A program made the translations under genes and the position numbers. The notes below the pieces were generated by a model that saw nothing but the letters and a program-made list of their open reading frames with translations, was not told the origin of the DNA and did no database searches. A stretch of 64,000 bases of DNA from CAZVCG01 sp964626265 (lineage in GTDB: Bacteria > Pseudomonadota > Alphaproteobacteria > UBA9219): positions 1-64,000 of the forward strand of contig CAZVCG010000004.1 of assembly GCA_964626265.1 (NCBI GenBank), written 5' to 3'. Shown one piece after another: positions 31,626 through 40,987 of this stretch. Numbering within the stretch: position 1 is the first letter of the stretch; each line of letters begins with the position of its first letter.

Positions 31626-33146
31626 TTAACTCTGCAGCAACCTGCGCAACAATTCCACGTCTTCGCGGAACGTAGCGTCGTAAGCCGACAATTCCTCGAT
31701 CTTCTTGACGGCGTGGATCACCGTTGTGTGGTCGCGGCCGCCGAATTTGCGGCCGATTTCCGGCAAGCTGCGCGGCGTAAGCTGCTTGGCCAAATACATG
31801 GCAACCTGACGCGGGCGCGCCACGGCCCGAGCGCGTCGCGCGGAATGCATATCCGTCAGGCGGACGTTGTAGTGTTCGGCGACCTTTTTCTGGATTTCGT
31901 CGATCGTGATGCGGCGTTCTGTCGAGCGCAATAAATCCGCCAGAACTTCATGCGTCATCTCAATGGATATTGTGCGTCCGACGAGTTGGGCGTGCGCCAC
32001 GATGCGGTTGAGCGCGCCTTCAAGCTCGCGGATGTTCGACGTGATCTTGTGCGCGAGGAATTCGATGACTTTGTCCGGCACCGGACAGCCAAGTTTCTCT
32101 GCTTTTGCCGCTAGAATGCCGAGACGCAATTCGTAATTCGCAGGATGCAGGTCGGCCACGAGGCCCCAGCCGAGGCGCGAACGCAAGCGTTCTTCCATGC
32201 GGTCGAGATCCTGAGGCGATTTATCCGCCGAGACGATGACCTGACGGTTGCGGTCGACGAGCGAGTTAAAAGTATGGAAGAACTCTTCCTGCGTCGTGTC
32301 CTTGCCGCCGATGAACTGAACGTCGTCGATCATCAGAACGTCGACCGAGCGGAATTGCTCCTTGAAGGAAACGGTGTCCTTGAAACGCAAAGCGCGCACA
32401 AACTGGTACATGAACTTTTCCGCCGACATATAAATGACGCGGCGGTGCGGATAGGTATTGCGGATGTGCCACGCGATGGCGTGCATCAAGTGCGTCTTGC
32501 CCAGCCCTACCCCGCCATAGAGAAACAGAGGGTTAAAGGACGGCGTTTCCGTGTCCGCGACGCGGCGTGCGGCGGCATAGGCCAGTTCGTTAGGTTTGCC
32601 GACGACGAAATTCTCGAACGTAAAGCGCGGATCAAGCGGCGCTTCCATGGACGGCGAAGAATTAGCGGGATCTGAAGAACCGGCGCTAATAAATGATGGC
32701 TTGGGCGCCGAAACGACAGGCTGCGGCTCCCTAAATTCGGTAACCGTGGGTTGCTCTACCCGGGCATCCGCAACCACGCTCACGGCGGGTTTTGCGATGG
32801 GCGAGACGACCTTAAGCTCAACCTGTCCGTTCTTGACGAATTGCATCCACATCGTGCGGATCGTGTCGCCGTAATGCGCTTCGACCCAGTCGCGCATGAA
32901 GCGTGTCGGAAGCGACAGCTGCAGCAAGGTCACTCCGCCTTGCTCTGATATTTCTCCGGCAACAGGCTCTAGCCATCGGCGAAAAGCCGTTTCGCCTAAT
33001 TGCGCTCTCAGACGTTCGCGCAGTTGCCGCCAAGCCGCTTCTGACTCCGTTGCCGATGCCGACATTGCTGCGCCCTTTTCATCTCCGTCAAAACCACTTT
33101 CCTTAGCTTGATGCGCGAGAGCTAAATTTGACACCATAGTCTCCAT
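31626..33146 (-). CDS. dnaA: Chromosomal replication initiator protein DnaA
   Basis: ATP-dependent initiator binding DnaA boxes at oriC. Domain I about 30-110 (WRQLRERLRAQLGETAFRRW), flexible domain II about 110-165, AAA+ domain III with Walker A GGVGLGKTH and Walker B LMIDDVQF, sensor 2 about 390, and domain IV with the DnaA signature GRDHTTVIHAVKKIE. Length 506 from the first ATG; the ATG at codon 4 or a GTG after it are also possible, and MSASATESEA (codon 28) would match many relatives. Next to rpsT, the common alphaproteobacterial order. No cluster of DnaA boxes is seen beside it, so oriC is probably elsewhere. Confidence 0.96.
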   Translation of the reverse strand: METMVSNLALAHQAKESGFDGDEKGAAMSASATESEAAWRQLRERLRAQLGETAFRRWLEPVAGEISEQGGVTLLQLSLPTRFMRDWVEAHYGDTIRTMWMQFVKNGQVELKVVSPIAKPAVSVVADARVEQPTVTEFREPQPVVSAPKPSFISAGSSDPANSSPSMEAPLDPRFTFENFVVGKPNELAYAAARRVADTETPSFNPLFLYGGVGLGKTHLMHAIAWHIRNTYPHRRVIYMSAEKFMYQFVRALRFKDTVSFKEQFRSVDVLMIDDVQFIGGKDTTQEEFFHTFNSLVDRNRQVIVSADKSPQDLDRMEERLRSRLGWGLVADLHPANYELRLGILAAKAEKLGCPVPDKVIEFLAHKITSNIRELEGALNRIVAHAQLVGRTISIEMTHEVLADLLRSTERRITIDEIQKKVAEHYNVRLTDMHSARRARAVARPRQVAMYLAKQLTPRSLPEIGRKFGGRDHTTVIHAVKKIEELSAYDATFREDVELLRRLLQS

Positions 33147-33607
33147 ACATGACTTGATCAGGGCTTACTCGGGACACAACTACTGCATAGCGGCGCAAAA
33201 TGTTACGCCGCAGTTATCAACCTGACTAACTTGACGACTTTAAAAAAAAAGGCGGGAAACCTTGTGAAGGAATGAGGCTCATCTTGTTTGTTTTCGATGA
33301 AAAATCCATGTCCTCAACACCATCTCACACTGTTTGTTCAAGAGGTGCGCACAATAATACGAATGATTCGGTTTTGACAATGGGCATAAAGCGAGAACAA
33401 CCAAAAAAGCAAAAATCGTGCGTGAAACCTATGCAACGATTTTAACTAAAAAATATTTCTCTCTTGACTCTCGCGCATAAAAAAACGCGCACCGATTAAA
33501 GATCAATGCGCGTATAATTTTTTAATCATCTATTGGGATAAAACTATAGGGTTATTCCAGCATAATATGTGCGTTCGATTACACTGACACACAATAGATT
33601 GTGGCTC
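33147..33607. other. rpsT-dnaA intergenic region
   Basis: 460 bases on the transcript from rpsT into dnaA. It contains the rpsT terminator, AT-rich tracts and presumably the dnaA promoter near 33,180-33,250 (minus strand). I see no DnaA box, only half matches such as TTATCAACC near 33,213. No other gene. Confidence 0.4.
33479..33513 (-). terminator. Rho-independent terminator of rpsT
   Basis: On the minus strand ACGCGCA, a 15-base loop, TGCGCGT and then a run of six or more T. It lies about 95 bases after the rpsT stop and before dnaA, with an A/T-rich tract on its other side. Confidence 0.75.
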
Positions 33608-33892
33608 TTAGGCCTTGGCCTTCTTTCCAACTTCCATCGCCTTAACGCGCTTTGCCAAACGCGATGTCTTGCGCGCCGCGGTTTTCCAATGCACGGTGCC
33701 GCGATTAGCCGCGCGGGCCAGATTGGATTCCGCCGCGCGCAAGGCCGTCTTGGCGGCGATTTGATCTTTTGACGCGACGGCTTTTTCTACGGCTTTCGTT
33801 AGTGTATGGACTTTAGCGCGGCGCGAACGGTTAAGAGCGTTGCGTTTGATTGTTTGGCGGGCGCGTTTCGCGGCGGATTTATGCGTAGCCAT
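33608..33892 (-). CDS. rpsT: 30S ribosomal protein S20
   Basis: Small-subunit protein that binds 16S rRNA during early assembly. 94 residues, three-helix basic protein with the family pattern ATHKSAAKRARQTIKRN, RSRRAKVHTLTKAVEKA and GTVHWKTAARKTSRLAKRV. ATG start. Followed by its own terminator and then dnaA, as in many alphaproteobacteria. Confidence 0.96.
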   Translation of the reverse strand: MATHKSAAKRARQTIKRNALNRSRRAKVHTLTKAVEKAVASKDQIAAKTALRAAESNLARAANRGTVHWKTAARKTSRLAKRVKAMEVGKKAKA

Positions 33893-34138
33893 ATTCTTAA
33901 TTTCCTCGTCTCGTTACGTTTTCATGTCGGAAGGCGCGATTAATACGCGGGGCTATCTTGCGGGTCAAGTGTTTAGCCGAGCGACAAGCGTCAAGGATAC
34001 CAATTTATGGGAGTTTCTTAACCGAAAATGACAGGACTTCGGCTTTAATGGTTAATATATAACCCGAAAACGGTTTAACTTGAATTTTTCATACGCGAGT
34101 GATTAAATTCGAGCGCTGATCAGGAGCGATGGCGCAAC

Positions 34139-34936
34139 ATGGCCAAAAAATCTCTACCAACCCAATCCGCCAAAGAGGCGAACGTCCATATGTTAGGCAA
34201 CGCCGTGCGCGACATCGCCGGCGAGGGTTTGCGTCCGGACGATCAGGTGTTGTCCGAAGAAAACGGCAGGATTAAATACCGCGCCGTGAAGCAAAATGAT
34301 GAGGCGGTAGATTCATATAGGCCCACCCCTACAGAAAACAGAGCGTTCGCGCATGAACTTGGCGGGAAAGAAATCGAACTTTTACTTTATAGAGCCATCA
34401 AATCCCCGCACTTAATACAGGGCCCCCGAAGAAGAATGCTTTTGGGTGAACTTCAAGCATGGGCCTTTGAGGGAAAGAAAACGAAGCGTCTAGCTCCACA
34501 TACGGCAAAGCGCGGATTTATATTCGATCCAAAAACACACTCGATATCCAGCCTGTCGCTTTACCGGCAAATTAAAAAGACCAATCCGAGGCTGGAACAG
34601 TTGCTCGGTTTCAGGCAGTTAAGGCCTTCGCGCAACTATAATGCCGTTCGCACGACGCAGATCGCCGCCGATGGGTACGATCAGGTCGAAACAGAAGGCG
34701 TTCTTAAGGGCGAGCAAGTTAATAAGGTGGCCGATTACGCCGCCGCCGTTCAGCCGATGGCTCCTTTATTTACGCCCACCAAACGCCGCCTCAGGGACAA
34801 TAACAGTCTGAAATTGGAAAACGCCATCCTGAGCGAACAGGCGCCTGACGCGTCACAAGGCCGTAAGACGGTAGATTTAGAACTCCTCCTTTTGGCCGCA
34901 CACGCCGCAAGGTTTCCTGTGCCTTTTGCTGCGTAA
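34139..34936 (+). CDS. Hypothetical protein
   Basis: 265 residues, not recognised. No signal peptide or membrane segment; basic, helical and partly disordered. Notable stretches are LGGKEIELLLYRAIKSPHLI (about 78-97), GPRRRMLLGELQAWAFEGKK (about 98-117), and a C-terminal helix DLELLLLAAHAARFPV. It has a plausible ATG preceded by a purine-rich GGAGCG. The frame is long, uninterrupted and lies alone between rpsT (divergent) and prs, so it is probably expressed. Confidence 0.55.
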   Translation: MAKKSLPTQSAKEANVHMLGNAVRDIAGEGLRPDDQVLSEENGRIKYRAVKQNDEAVDSYRPTPTENRAFAHELGGKEIELLLYRAIKSPHLIQGPRRRMLLGELQAWAFEGKKTKRLAPHTAKRGFIFDPKTHSISSLSLYRQIKKTNPRLEQLLGFRQLRPSRNYNAVRTTQIAADGYDQVETEGVLKGEQVNKVADYAAAVQPMAPLFTPTKRRLRDNNSLKLENAILSEQAPDASQGRKTVDLELLLLAAHAARFPVPFAA

Positions 34937-34977
34937 AGCCGGCTGCCCAATGCACAAACTCTCAGATAAGCGCTGTC

Positions 34978-35014
34978 AAATTCCCCGCCCCTCTGCGGGA
35001 GTGGGAGGGAATTT
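34978..35014. repeat. Inverted repeat between unknown gene and prs
   Basis: AAATTCCC and GGGAATTT pair around an inner CCGC/GCGG hairpin, followed by TTTACC. It may end transcription of the upstream hypothetical gene, or be a decayed small palindromic repeat; it is not an obvious member of the 27.8/51.2 kb family. Confidence 0.4.
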
Positions 35015-35207
35015 TACCGTACCCTGTCGATCATGCGCACTATCATTGGACTTTGTATAAATTTTCCTTTTTTTTAGTTCCACGCATCCGTTTCACAAGC
35101 GGAACTATGAAAGCATTTAACCTCATTTACAGCCCCATTGGAGGCTGATATACCCACGCCGTAATTCCGCCTCAATTGTGAGGCTCATGCGGCAAGGGAT
35201 TATTATT

Positions 35208-36167
35208 ATGCCAAACAGCATTAAGCTTATCGCAGGAAACAACAACCGTCCGCTTGCCGAAGCCATGGCCCAATATTTGGGCGTCAATCTCACCCAAGCC
35301 AACATCAAATGTTTTTCCGATAAAGAAATTTTCGTCGAGATCCTCGAAAACGTGCGCGGCGAAGACACGTTCGTCGTTCAACCGACAAGCTGCCCCGCCA
35401 ATGATAGCCTGATGGAGCTTCTTGTTTCCATCGACACGTTGCGCCGCAGTTCGGCCCGCCGCATCACCGCCGTGATGCCCTATTACGGGTACGCGAGGCA
35501 GGACCGAAAGACCAGTCCGCGTTCGCCCATCACCGCCAAGCTGGTCGCAAACCTGATCACCCGCGCCGGCGCCGACCGTGTGTTGACGCTCGATCTGCAT
35601 GCCGGACAGATACAGGGCTTTTTCGATATTCCTCTCGACAACCTTTATGCCGCGCCCGTTTTTGCGCGTGACATTCGCGACTCCATGCTCTCGAACGGCA
35701 AAATGCCGAAGTGCCTCACTATCGTATCGCCAGATACCGGCGGCGTGGTGCGCGCGCGCGCGCTGGCCAAACGGGTTGACGCCGACCTCGCCATCATCGA
35801 CAAGCGCCGCGAAAGAGCCGGTGAATCCGAAGTGATGAACATTATTGGCGAAGTCAAAGACCGCACCTGCATTCTCTTCGACGATATCGTGGACAGCGCG
35901 GGAACCTTGTGCAACGCCGCCGACGCAATTCTGAACAAGGGCGCAAAAACCGTTATTGCCTATTGCACACACGGCGTTTTTTCCGGCAAGGCCGTCGAAA
36001 AGATCACGGCTTCAGGAATCCAGAGCATTACCGTGACCGACAGCATCGCCGCGTCGCCGGAAGTGGCTGCCTGCAAGAAAATCCGCTATCTGAGCGTCGC
36101 CCCGCTCCTCGCCGAAGCCGTAGCGCGCATCAGCCAGGAACGCTCGGTGTCGAGCTTGTTTACGTGA
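35208..36167 (+). CDS. prs: Ribose-phosphate pyrophosphokinase
   Basis: Makes PRPP from ribose 5-phosphate and ATP, feeding nucleotide, histidine and tryptophan synthesis. The ATG at MPNSIKLIAG is 8 bases after AAGGGA; 319 residues, normal. Motifs: CFSDKEIFVEI, VVQPTSCPANDSLMELL, PYYGYARQDRK, DLHAGQIQGFFDIPLDNL, the cation/catalytic segment IIDKRRERAG and the PRPP loop DDIVDSAGTLCNAA. A small hairpin (GCCTCA-ATTG-TGAGGC, 35,169-35,184) lies in the leader just before the ribosome site. In related genomes rplY follows directly; here two unknown genes lie between. Confidence 0.96.
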   Translation: MPNSIKLIAGNNNRPLAEAMAQYLGVNLTQANIKCFSDKEIFVEILENVRGEDTFVVQPTSCPANDSLMELLVSIDTLRRSSARRITAVMPYYGYARQDRKTSPRSPITAKLVANLITRAGADRVLTLDLHAGQIQGFFDIPLDNLYAAPVFARDIRDSMLSNGKMPKCLTIVSPDTGGVVRARALAKRVDADLAIIDKRRERAGESEVMNIIGEVKDRTCILFDDIVDSAGTLCNAADAILNKGAKTVIAYCTHGVFSGKAVEKITASGIQSITVTDSIAASPEVAACKKIRYLSVAPLLAEAVARISQERSVSSLFT

Positions 36168-36388
36168 TTGAAGTAATGTAATAATGAAATACTTGCTTCA
36201 CTCGTAAGGTTATGGCTCTATTTACATTTCACGTACAAAATTTCTTTTGGCTGCAGCACTGCAAAAAATGGGTAGATAATTACCCATAAACACAAGTTAA
36301 CACCTCATAAACCATTGATTTTCCTAATTACTTTCGTGGCCTCCCTGTAAAATGGCTTCGTATTTAAGCAATTTTACGGACGGTCATT

Positions 36389-37069
36389 ATGACGGACAAC
36401 AAAAAATCGCCTTCTGATTTTGAAGCACAGTTTGATGATGCAGAAAGAGACCTTATCAAACAACAGAAAATAGTATCGAGATTTGTCATTCAGACAGGTC
36501 ACGGTGCAAAAGCAGTTAGAAAACATCTGCAAAAGGTTTGCGATCAAGAAACATGGATAAACGACGCCATGGATGAGCTATTAAAACTCAAGAATACGTC
36601 TGAAGAATTTAAAGCCGAGGCCCCTGCTTTATGCCTAAGGGCCAGAGATTTGAAACAGTATACACGGGATATGAATAATGCCCTTTATCTCGATCTGGCG
36701 CGTCATAAGTATGATCTTCCTACAAAAGTAAGTTTTCTGACTAGCATGATTTTCGGACCTTGGGTCGCTGTGCAAAAAGGTTTTGGGAATGGCACAATCA
36801 CTCCCGATTATGCGGCAGGGGCTGGTGGTCTTCTGGGCCTTGGGGTCATTTTTTTAAGCAAGATTGATGCTGGATTCAGAGCGGCGGGCAAAGCTATTTG
36901 CTCAACTCCAAAACAAATCAGAGCCGAATTCCGGGCCGCAAGCAAAGCTGTTTATGAAGCGCCGCAGCAAATCTGGGACAGCAACTCGTTCATTTATGTG
37001 CGGGAAACGATCAAGGAAAAGCGCCGCGTTGCGCAAAAAGCACTGAATACGTGGAAACTCAAAGTGTGA
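36389..37069 (+). CDS. Hypothetical membrane-associated protein with internal repeat
   Basis: 226 residues, not recognised. The N-terminal 120 residues are charged helices (FEAQFDDAERDLIKQQKIVS, KAVRKHLQKVC, ALCLRARDLKQYTRDM). One or two membrane segments follow (about 112-128 LTSMIFGPWVAVQ and 140-157 AAGAGGLLGLGVIFLSK). After it, two similar units stand in tandem: AGFRAAGKAICSTPKQI and AEFRAASKAVYEAPQQI, so a 16-17 residue repeat. No signal peptide. Overlaps the next, convergent gene by 11 bases. Confidence 0.55.
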   Translation: MTDNKKSPSDFEAQFDDAERDLIKQQKIVSRFVIQTGHGAKAVRKHLQKVCDQETWINDAMDELLKLKNTSEEFKAEAPALCLRARDLKQYTRDMNNALYLDLARHKYDLPTKVSFLTSMIFGPWVAVQKGFGNGTITPDYAAGAGGLLGLGVIFLSKIDAGFRAAGKAICSTPKQIRAEFRAASKAVYEAPQQIWDSNSFIYVRETIKEKRRVAQKALNTWKLKV

Positions 37070-37295
37070 GGTTGTCTTTTTCTGGCATTTTTTTGTACTT
37101 GCCAATGCCAAGAGCTTTCGCCCTTGCGTCGCGATTTTTTTCCATTTCCTCAAAAAACTTCTGATCGTCTTTACTAAACCCTCTAGGCAAAAAATTTTTA
37201 TCCCACCATGCCGTGGCCAACTTATAGAGCTTTGCCATGCCAGCTCCGACAATTACGAGTCCAGCAGCCGCGAAGCCATATTCGATATTAGTCAT
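37059..37295 (-). CDS. Small single-span membrane protein
   Basis: 78 residues, not recognised. Residues 5-22 form one membrane segment (EYGFAAAGLVIVGAGMAK) at the N-terminus with the rest polar and charged (FSKDDQKFFEEMEKNRDARAK), probably cytoplasmic. ATG start with a nearby GGTATTCC only; weak ribosome site. Convergent with the preceding hypothetical gene, overlapping at the 3' ends. Confidence 0.5.
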   Translation of the reverse strand: MTNIEYGFAAAGLVIVGAGMAKLYKLATAWWDKNFLPRGFSKDDQKFFEEMEKNRDARAKALGIGKYKKMPEKDNLTL

Positions 37296-37509
37296 TGGAA
37301 TACCTTCTCATTTACGCCTCCCTTATTCTGCCTTTTTTGCCTGTGTCCCTCAAGCATGTTAGGCAATGGTTAATACTTTCGGGTTGAACGGAAAGGCATA
37401 ATTAGCCACATAATTAATATGATGAAACTTAAGGCAAAATAGCCGTAGTGTCTTAACACGAAGAAAAATATTTGTTATCCCTGCCATCGCGTAGTAAGTA
37501 ATCCCCACC

Positions 37510-37529
37510 CCGGCACCCCTGGAGGCCGG
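37510..37529 (+). other. Hairpin in the rplY leader
   Basis: CCGGC, a ten-base loop, GCCGG, followed 25 bases later by the rplY start. Ribosomal protein leaders often carry such structures for autoregulation; evidence is only the short stem. Confidence 0.3.
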
Positions 37530-37554
37530 ATTTACCACCTAATGGAGAAACAAA

Positions 37555-38301
37555 ATGACGCAAGTTGAAACGCTTGCGGCGGAAATTCGCGAACGCGCTG
37601 GCAAGGGAGCCTCGCACGCCATCCGCCGTACTGAGAAACTGCCTGCCGTAATCTATGGCGACAAGCAACCGCCCCTTTTAATTACCATGGAAATGAAACT
37701 GGCCATTCGCTACGTGAACAAAGCCAATTTCTTTACCAATCTTTTCGACATCGACGTCGGCGGCAAAAAGCACCGCGTGTTGCCCCGCGACGTTCAATTC
37801 GATCCGGTATCGGACCGTCCGCTTCACATCGATTTTATGCGCGTTTCTCCCAAGACGAAAGTGCGCGTCTATGTGCCCGTGTCGTTCATCAATGCCGATA
37901 AATCGCCCGGCATCAAGCGCGGCGGCACGCTTAACGTCGTGCATCACGAAATCGAAGTCACGTGCGCGCCCGACAAGATCCCCGGCAAGTTCGAAGTCAG
38001 CCTCGAAGGCCTGGCCATCGGCGACGCCGTGCATCTATCCGCGATCACGTTCCCCGAAGGCGTTCACCCGACATCGAAGGACAAAGCGTACACCATCGCC
38101 TCGATCGCGGTGCCCTCGGCCATTCGTTCGGAAGCCAAGGAAGCTGCTGCCGCTTCTGCTGCCGCCGCTGCCGCACCTGTTGCGGATGCTGCGGCTCCTG
38201 CTGCCGGCGCTGCGCCTGCTGCCGGCGCTGCGACTCCTGCTGCCGGCGCAAAGGCTGCGGCCCCTGCTGCTGGCGCGAAGCCAGCTGCGGGCAAGAAGTA
38301 A
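37555..38301 (+). CDS. rplY: 50S ribosomal protein L25 (Ctc family, long form)
   Basis: 5S rRNA-binding protein of the large subunit. Residues 1-190 hold the L25 beta-barrel and the C-terminal Ctc domain (AEIRERAGKGASHAIRR, LPRDVQFDPVSDRPLHIDF, VYVPVSFIN, SPGIKRGGTLNVVHHEIEV). The last 55 residues are almost only Ala, Pro, Gly and Lys, a low-complexity tail typical of alphaproteobacterial homologues. ATG with GGAGA upstream. Followed closely by pth, the usual alphaproteobacterial pair. Confidence 0.95.
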   Translation: MTQVETLAAEIRERAGKGASHAIRRTEKLPAVIYGDKQPPLLITMEMKLAIRYVNKANFFTNLFDIDVGGKKHRVLPRDVQFDPVSDRPLHIDFMRVSPKTKVRVYVPVSFINADKSPGIKRGGTLNVVHHEIEVTCAPDKIPGKFEVSLEGLAIGDAVHLSAITFPEGVHPTSKDKAYTIASIAVPSAIRSEAKEAAAASAAAAAAPVADAAAPAAGAAPAAGAATPAAGAKAAAPAAGAKPAAGKK

Positions 38302-38317
38302 GACGTGAGAGGCGGTC

Positions 38318-38899
38318 GTGGCTCAACCCGAACGCCTTATCGTCGGACTTGGCAATCCCGGGCCGGAATACGCCCAGACACGCCACAACATCGGCTTTAT
38401 GGCGCTGGATGCGCTTGCGTCCAGCGTCCGCGCCGCGCCGTGGCAGCGTAAATACAAGGCCCAGATTGCCGCCGCCGAGATCGACGGCCATGACGTTTTG
38501 TTGATCAAGCCGATGACGTTCATGAACCTCTCAGGCGAGAGCGTTGGCGAGGCCATGCGCTTTTACAAACTTGAAGCCAAAGACGTGATCGTCTTTCACG
38601 ACGACATCGATCTCGCCTCCGGCAAAGTGAAAGTGAAGCAAGGCGGCGGTAACGCCGGCCATAACGGACTGAAATCTCTGGATGCGCACATCGGCAACGA
38701 TTACTGGCGCGTGAGGCTCGGCATCGGGCGGCCCGAGAACAAGGATATGGTGCACGATTATGTGCTGAACGGCTTTGCCAAGGCGGACAAGGCCTGGCTG
38801 GAGCCTTTGATGGCCGCCATTACGGGCAACGTTGCAAAGCTGTTAGGCAACAAACCCGACGAGTTCATGAGCCGGATTGCCGATATAATTAAATCATAG
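38318..38899 (+). CDS. pth: Peptidyl-tRNA hydrolase
   Basis: Releases tRNA from peptidyl-tRNA that drops off ribosomes. 193 residues from a GTG. Catalytic region: GLGNPGPEYAQTRHNIGF (catalytic His and Asn), PMTFMNLSGESV, VFHDDIDLASGKVKVKQGGG and NAGHNGLKSLDAHIG. It lies 16 bases after rplY and 9 before ychF, an operon seen in many alphaproteobacteria. Confidence 0.95.
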   Translation: MAQPERLIVGLGNPGPEYAQTRHNIGFMALDALASSVRAAPWQRKYKAQIAAAEIDGHDVLLIKPMTFMNLSGESVGEAMRFYKLEAKDVIVFHDDIDLASGKVKVKQGGGNAGHNGLKSLDAHIGNDYWRVRLGIGRPENKDMVHDYVLNGFAKADKAWLEPLMAAITGNVAKLLGNKPDEFMSRIADIIKS

Positions 38900-38908
38900 G
38901 AATTAACA

Positions 38909-40015
38909 ATGGGTTTTAATTGCGGGATTGTGGGACTGCCGAACGTCGGCAAATCGACGTTGTTCAACGCGTTGACGGCGACAGCGGCGGCGCAAGCAGC
39001 GAATTATCCGTTTTGCACGATCGAGCCGAACGTAGGCCGCGTCAGTGTGCCGGACGAACGTTTGGACAAACTCGCGGCAATTGCCAATTCGGCCAAGATC
39101 ATCCCGACGCAGCTTGAGTTCGTGGACATCGCTGGGTTGGTGCGCGGAGCTTCCAAGGGCGAAGGGCTGGGCAACCAGTTCCTTGCCAACATCCGCGAAG
39201 TGGACGCGATTATCCATCTGCTCCGCTGTTTCGAGAATTCCGACATCACGCATGTGGAAGGCAACATCGATCCCATCCGCGATGCCGAGGTCGTCGAGAC
39301 AGAATTGATGATCGCCGACATGGAGAGCCTCGAGAAACGCCTGTCGAACGCGCAGAAGAAAGCCAAAGGCGGCGATCAGGAGTCCAGGGAACAGATTACG
39401 GTGATGGAACCCGCCCTCGCCGCTTTGCAGGCAGGCAAGCCCGCGCGTACTATCTTGCCTTCTCTGTCAGCCGAACAAAAAAAGATTTTCAAGCAGTTAC
39501 AATTGATCACCTCGAAGCCTGTATTATATGTGGCGAACGTTTCCGAGGCCGAGGCTGCGACCGGCAATTCATACTCCGAAGCTGTCGCCGCCAAGGCCAA
39601 GGCCGAAGGCACGCAGAGCGTCGTCATCGCCGCCGCGATCGAATCCGAAGTCGCCGTCTTGCCGAGCGAAGAGGACAAGAAAGAGTTTCTGGAGTCGTTG
39701 GGATTGAGCGAACCTGGCCTCAACCGCGTCATCCGCGCGGGATACAAGCTACTTGATTTGGTGACGTTCTTCACCGTCGGCCCCAAGGAAGCGCGAGCAT
39801 GGACGGTGCGGCGCGGCGCGTCGGCTCCGGAAGCGGCGGGCGTTATCCATACGGATTTCGAGCGCGGATTCATCAAGGCCGAAACCATAGATTACGCAAG
39901 CTATGTCGCCTACAAGGGCGAAGCGGGCGCGCGCGAGGCTGGAAAGCTGCGTCAGGAGGGCAAAGATTACATTGTGCAGGACGGCGATATATTCCACTTC
40001 AGATTTAATGTGTGA
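38909..40015 (+). CDS. ychF: Redox-regulated ATPase YchF
   Basis: Obg-family P-loop ATPase (ATP preferred) linked to ribosome and stress responses. 368 residues, the family length. Motifs: GIVGLPNVGKST (G1), the lost G-loop lysine context, DIAGLVRGASKGEGLGNQF (G3) and the C-terminal TGS domain ending in FHFRFNV. ATG with GGAAT upstream. Nine bases after pth. Confidence 0.95.
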   Translation: MGFNCGIVGLPNVGKSTLFNALTATAAAQAANYPFCTIEPNVGRVSVPDERLDKLAAIANSAKIIPTQLEFVDIAGLVRGASKGEGLGNQFLANIREVDAIIHLLRCFENSDITHVEGNIDPIRDAEVVETELMIADMESLEKRLSNAQKKAKGGDQESREQITVMEPALAALQAGKPARTILPSLSAEQKKIFKQLQLITSKPVLYVANVSEAEAATGNSYSEAVAAKAKAEGTQSVVIAAAIESEVAVLPSEEDKKEFLESLGLSEPGLNRVIRAGYKLLDLVTFFTVGPKEARAWTVRRGASAPEAAGVIHTDFERGFIKAETIDYASYVAYKGEAGAREAGKLRQEGKDYIVQDGDIFHFRFNV

Positions 40016-40022
40016 CCGCCAG

Positions 40023-40862
40023 CTAAAGAGAGTGTTCTTGGCCTTTTCTCAATTTATGAATTGTAGCGTTATTAATGTCGTTGCGGTTCAACGTCTGTTC
40101 GCGCACAGCGTCTTCGAAATCCGACCAGTGATTGAGTAGCGTATGTTCCTCAAGCTTGAATTTCTCGAATATTCCCCTTAAGACCATGCCCATATCGTAC
40201 GTTTTAAAGTAATCCCCAAGCGTATAATTTTCTGGCAAAGGCTCCAACGCCAATCTGTTTTCGGGTTTGTCTTTTATTCTGTGGCCGATCCGGCTTTCAA
40301 AAAAAAGGCCTTCCACGCATTTTTCTAACGGTATGATCACCTTATAAGTGCGACTCTCAACATCGGCCCATTTCAATTCATGTTCGGGAGAGTACCCTTG
40401 CCCTTCGTTTTTCAGCCAGCGAAAGGCCTCCTCCTCCTTGTCCGTGAAGTGCCCTACATAAGCTTTGATTTCCAATCCGCTTTCCGAAAAGCCCTCTTCG
40501 AGAAAGGTCACAAGCCTGAAACGGCGGCCTTTCTCCTGATCTGAATATTCCTGATTCAAGGCGTTTATGACGGGCGAAAAAGCGACTTCAACCTCATCCA
40601 TAAGGGACAGGACGCTTGTCTGCGTAAATTCGGATTCGTCCTGTTCTTTCTTTTCTTTTCCGCGGAAAGACAAAGCGGTTGCGGCGCGCTTGAACAGATT
40701 GGAAACGGCTTTCTTAACCCCCGCGAAAAGCGGCAATGGATCTATGGTATCATGATTTTTATCTTCTTCCTTGACGCGTTCCGGTTCGTCCGGGCCGACG
40801 GCTTGAGCCGCCAGCCTAATATTTTCCTGAAGAATCTCTCTGGCGACTTTCATTATCATCAT
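40023..40862 (-). CDS. Hypothetical protein
   Basis: 279 residues from the second ATG of an AUGAUG cluster, which has GAAAGG about ten bases before it; upstream in-frame starts are weaker. No recognised family. Residues 1-100 are helical and charged with a region of EEDKNHD and KAVSNLFKRAATAL; residues 100-250 look like one globular alpha/beta domain (VEVAFSPVINALNQEY, FRLVTFLEEGFSESGLEIKAYVG, RTYKVIIPLEKCVEGLFFES). No signal peptide or membrane segment. Convergent with ychF, only 7 bases apart. Confidence 0.55.
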   Translation of the reverse strand: MMIMKVAREILQENIRLAAQAVGPDEPERVKEEDKNHDTIDPLPLFAGVKKAVSNLFKRAATALSFRGKEKKEQDESEFTQTSVLSLMDEVEVAFSPVINALNQEYSDQEKGRRFRLVTFLEEGFSESGLEIKAYVGHFTDKEEEAFRWLKNEGQGYSPEHELKWADVESRTYKVIIPLEKCVEGLFFESRIGHRIKDKPENRLALEPLPENYTLGDYFKTYDMGMVLRGIFEKFKLEEHTLLNHWSDFEDAVREQTLNRNDINNATIHKLRKGQEHSL

Positions 40863-40987
40863 CGCGATCAGCCTTTCACCAAGCCAGCTATAAAGAATAC
40901 AATTGTTCAAAACCCTAAAATAAGTTATCCAAAAAGCGGCTTCACGTACAGCCTTTACCCGTTAACCTTGTTTAGTGTTGGTTTGCA

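Noticed and set aside
33147..33607. Origin of replication beside dnaA
   Set aside because: No DnaA box cluster, only half matches; many alphaproteobacteria have oriC elsewhere.
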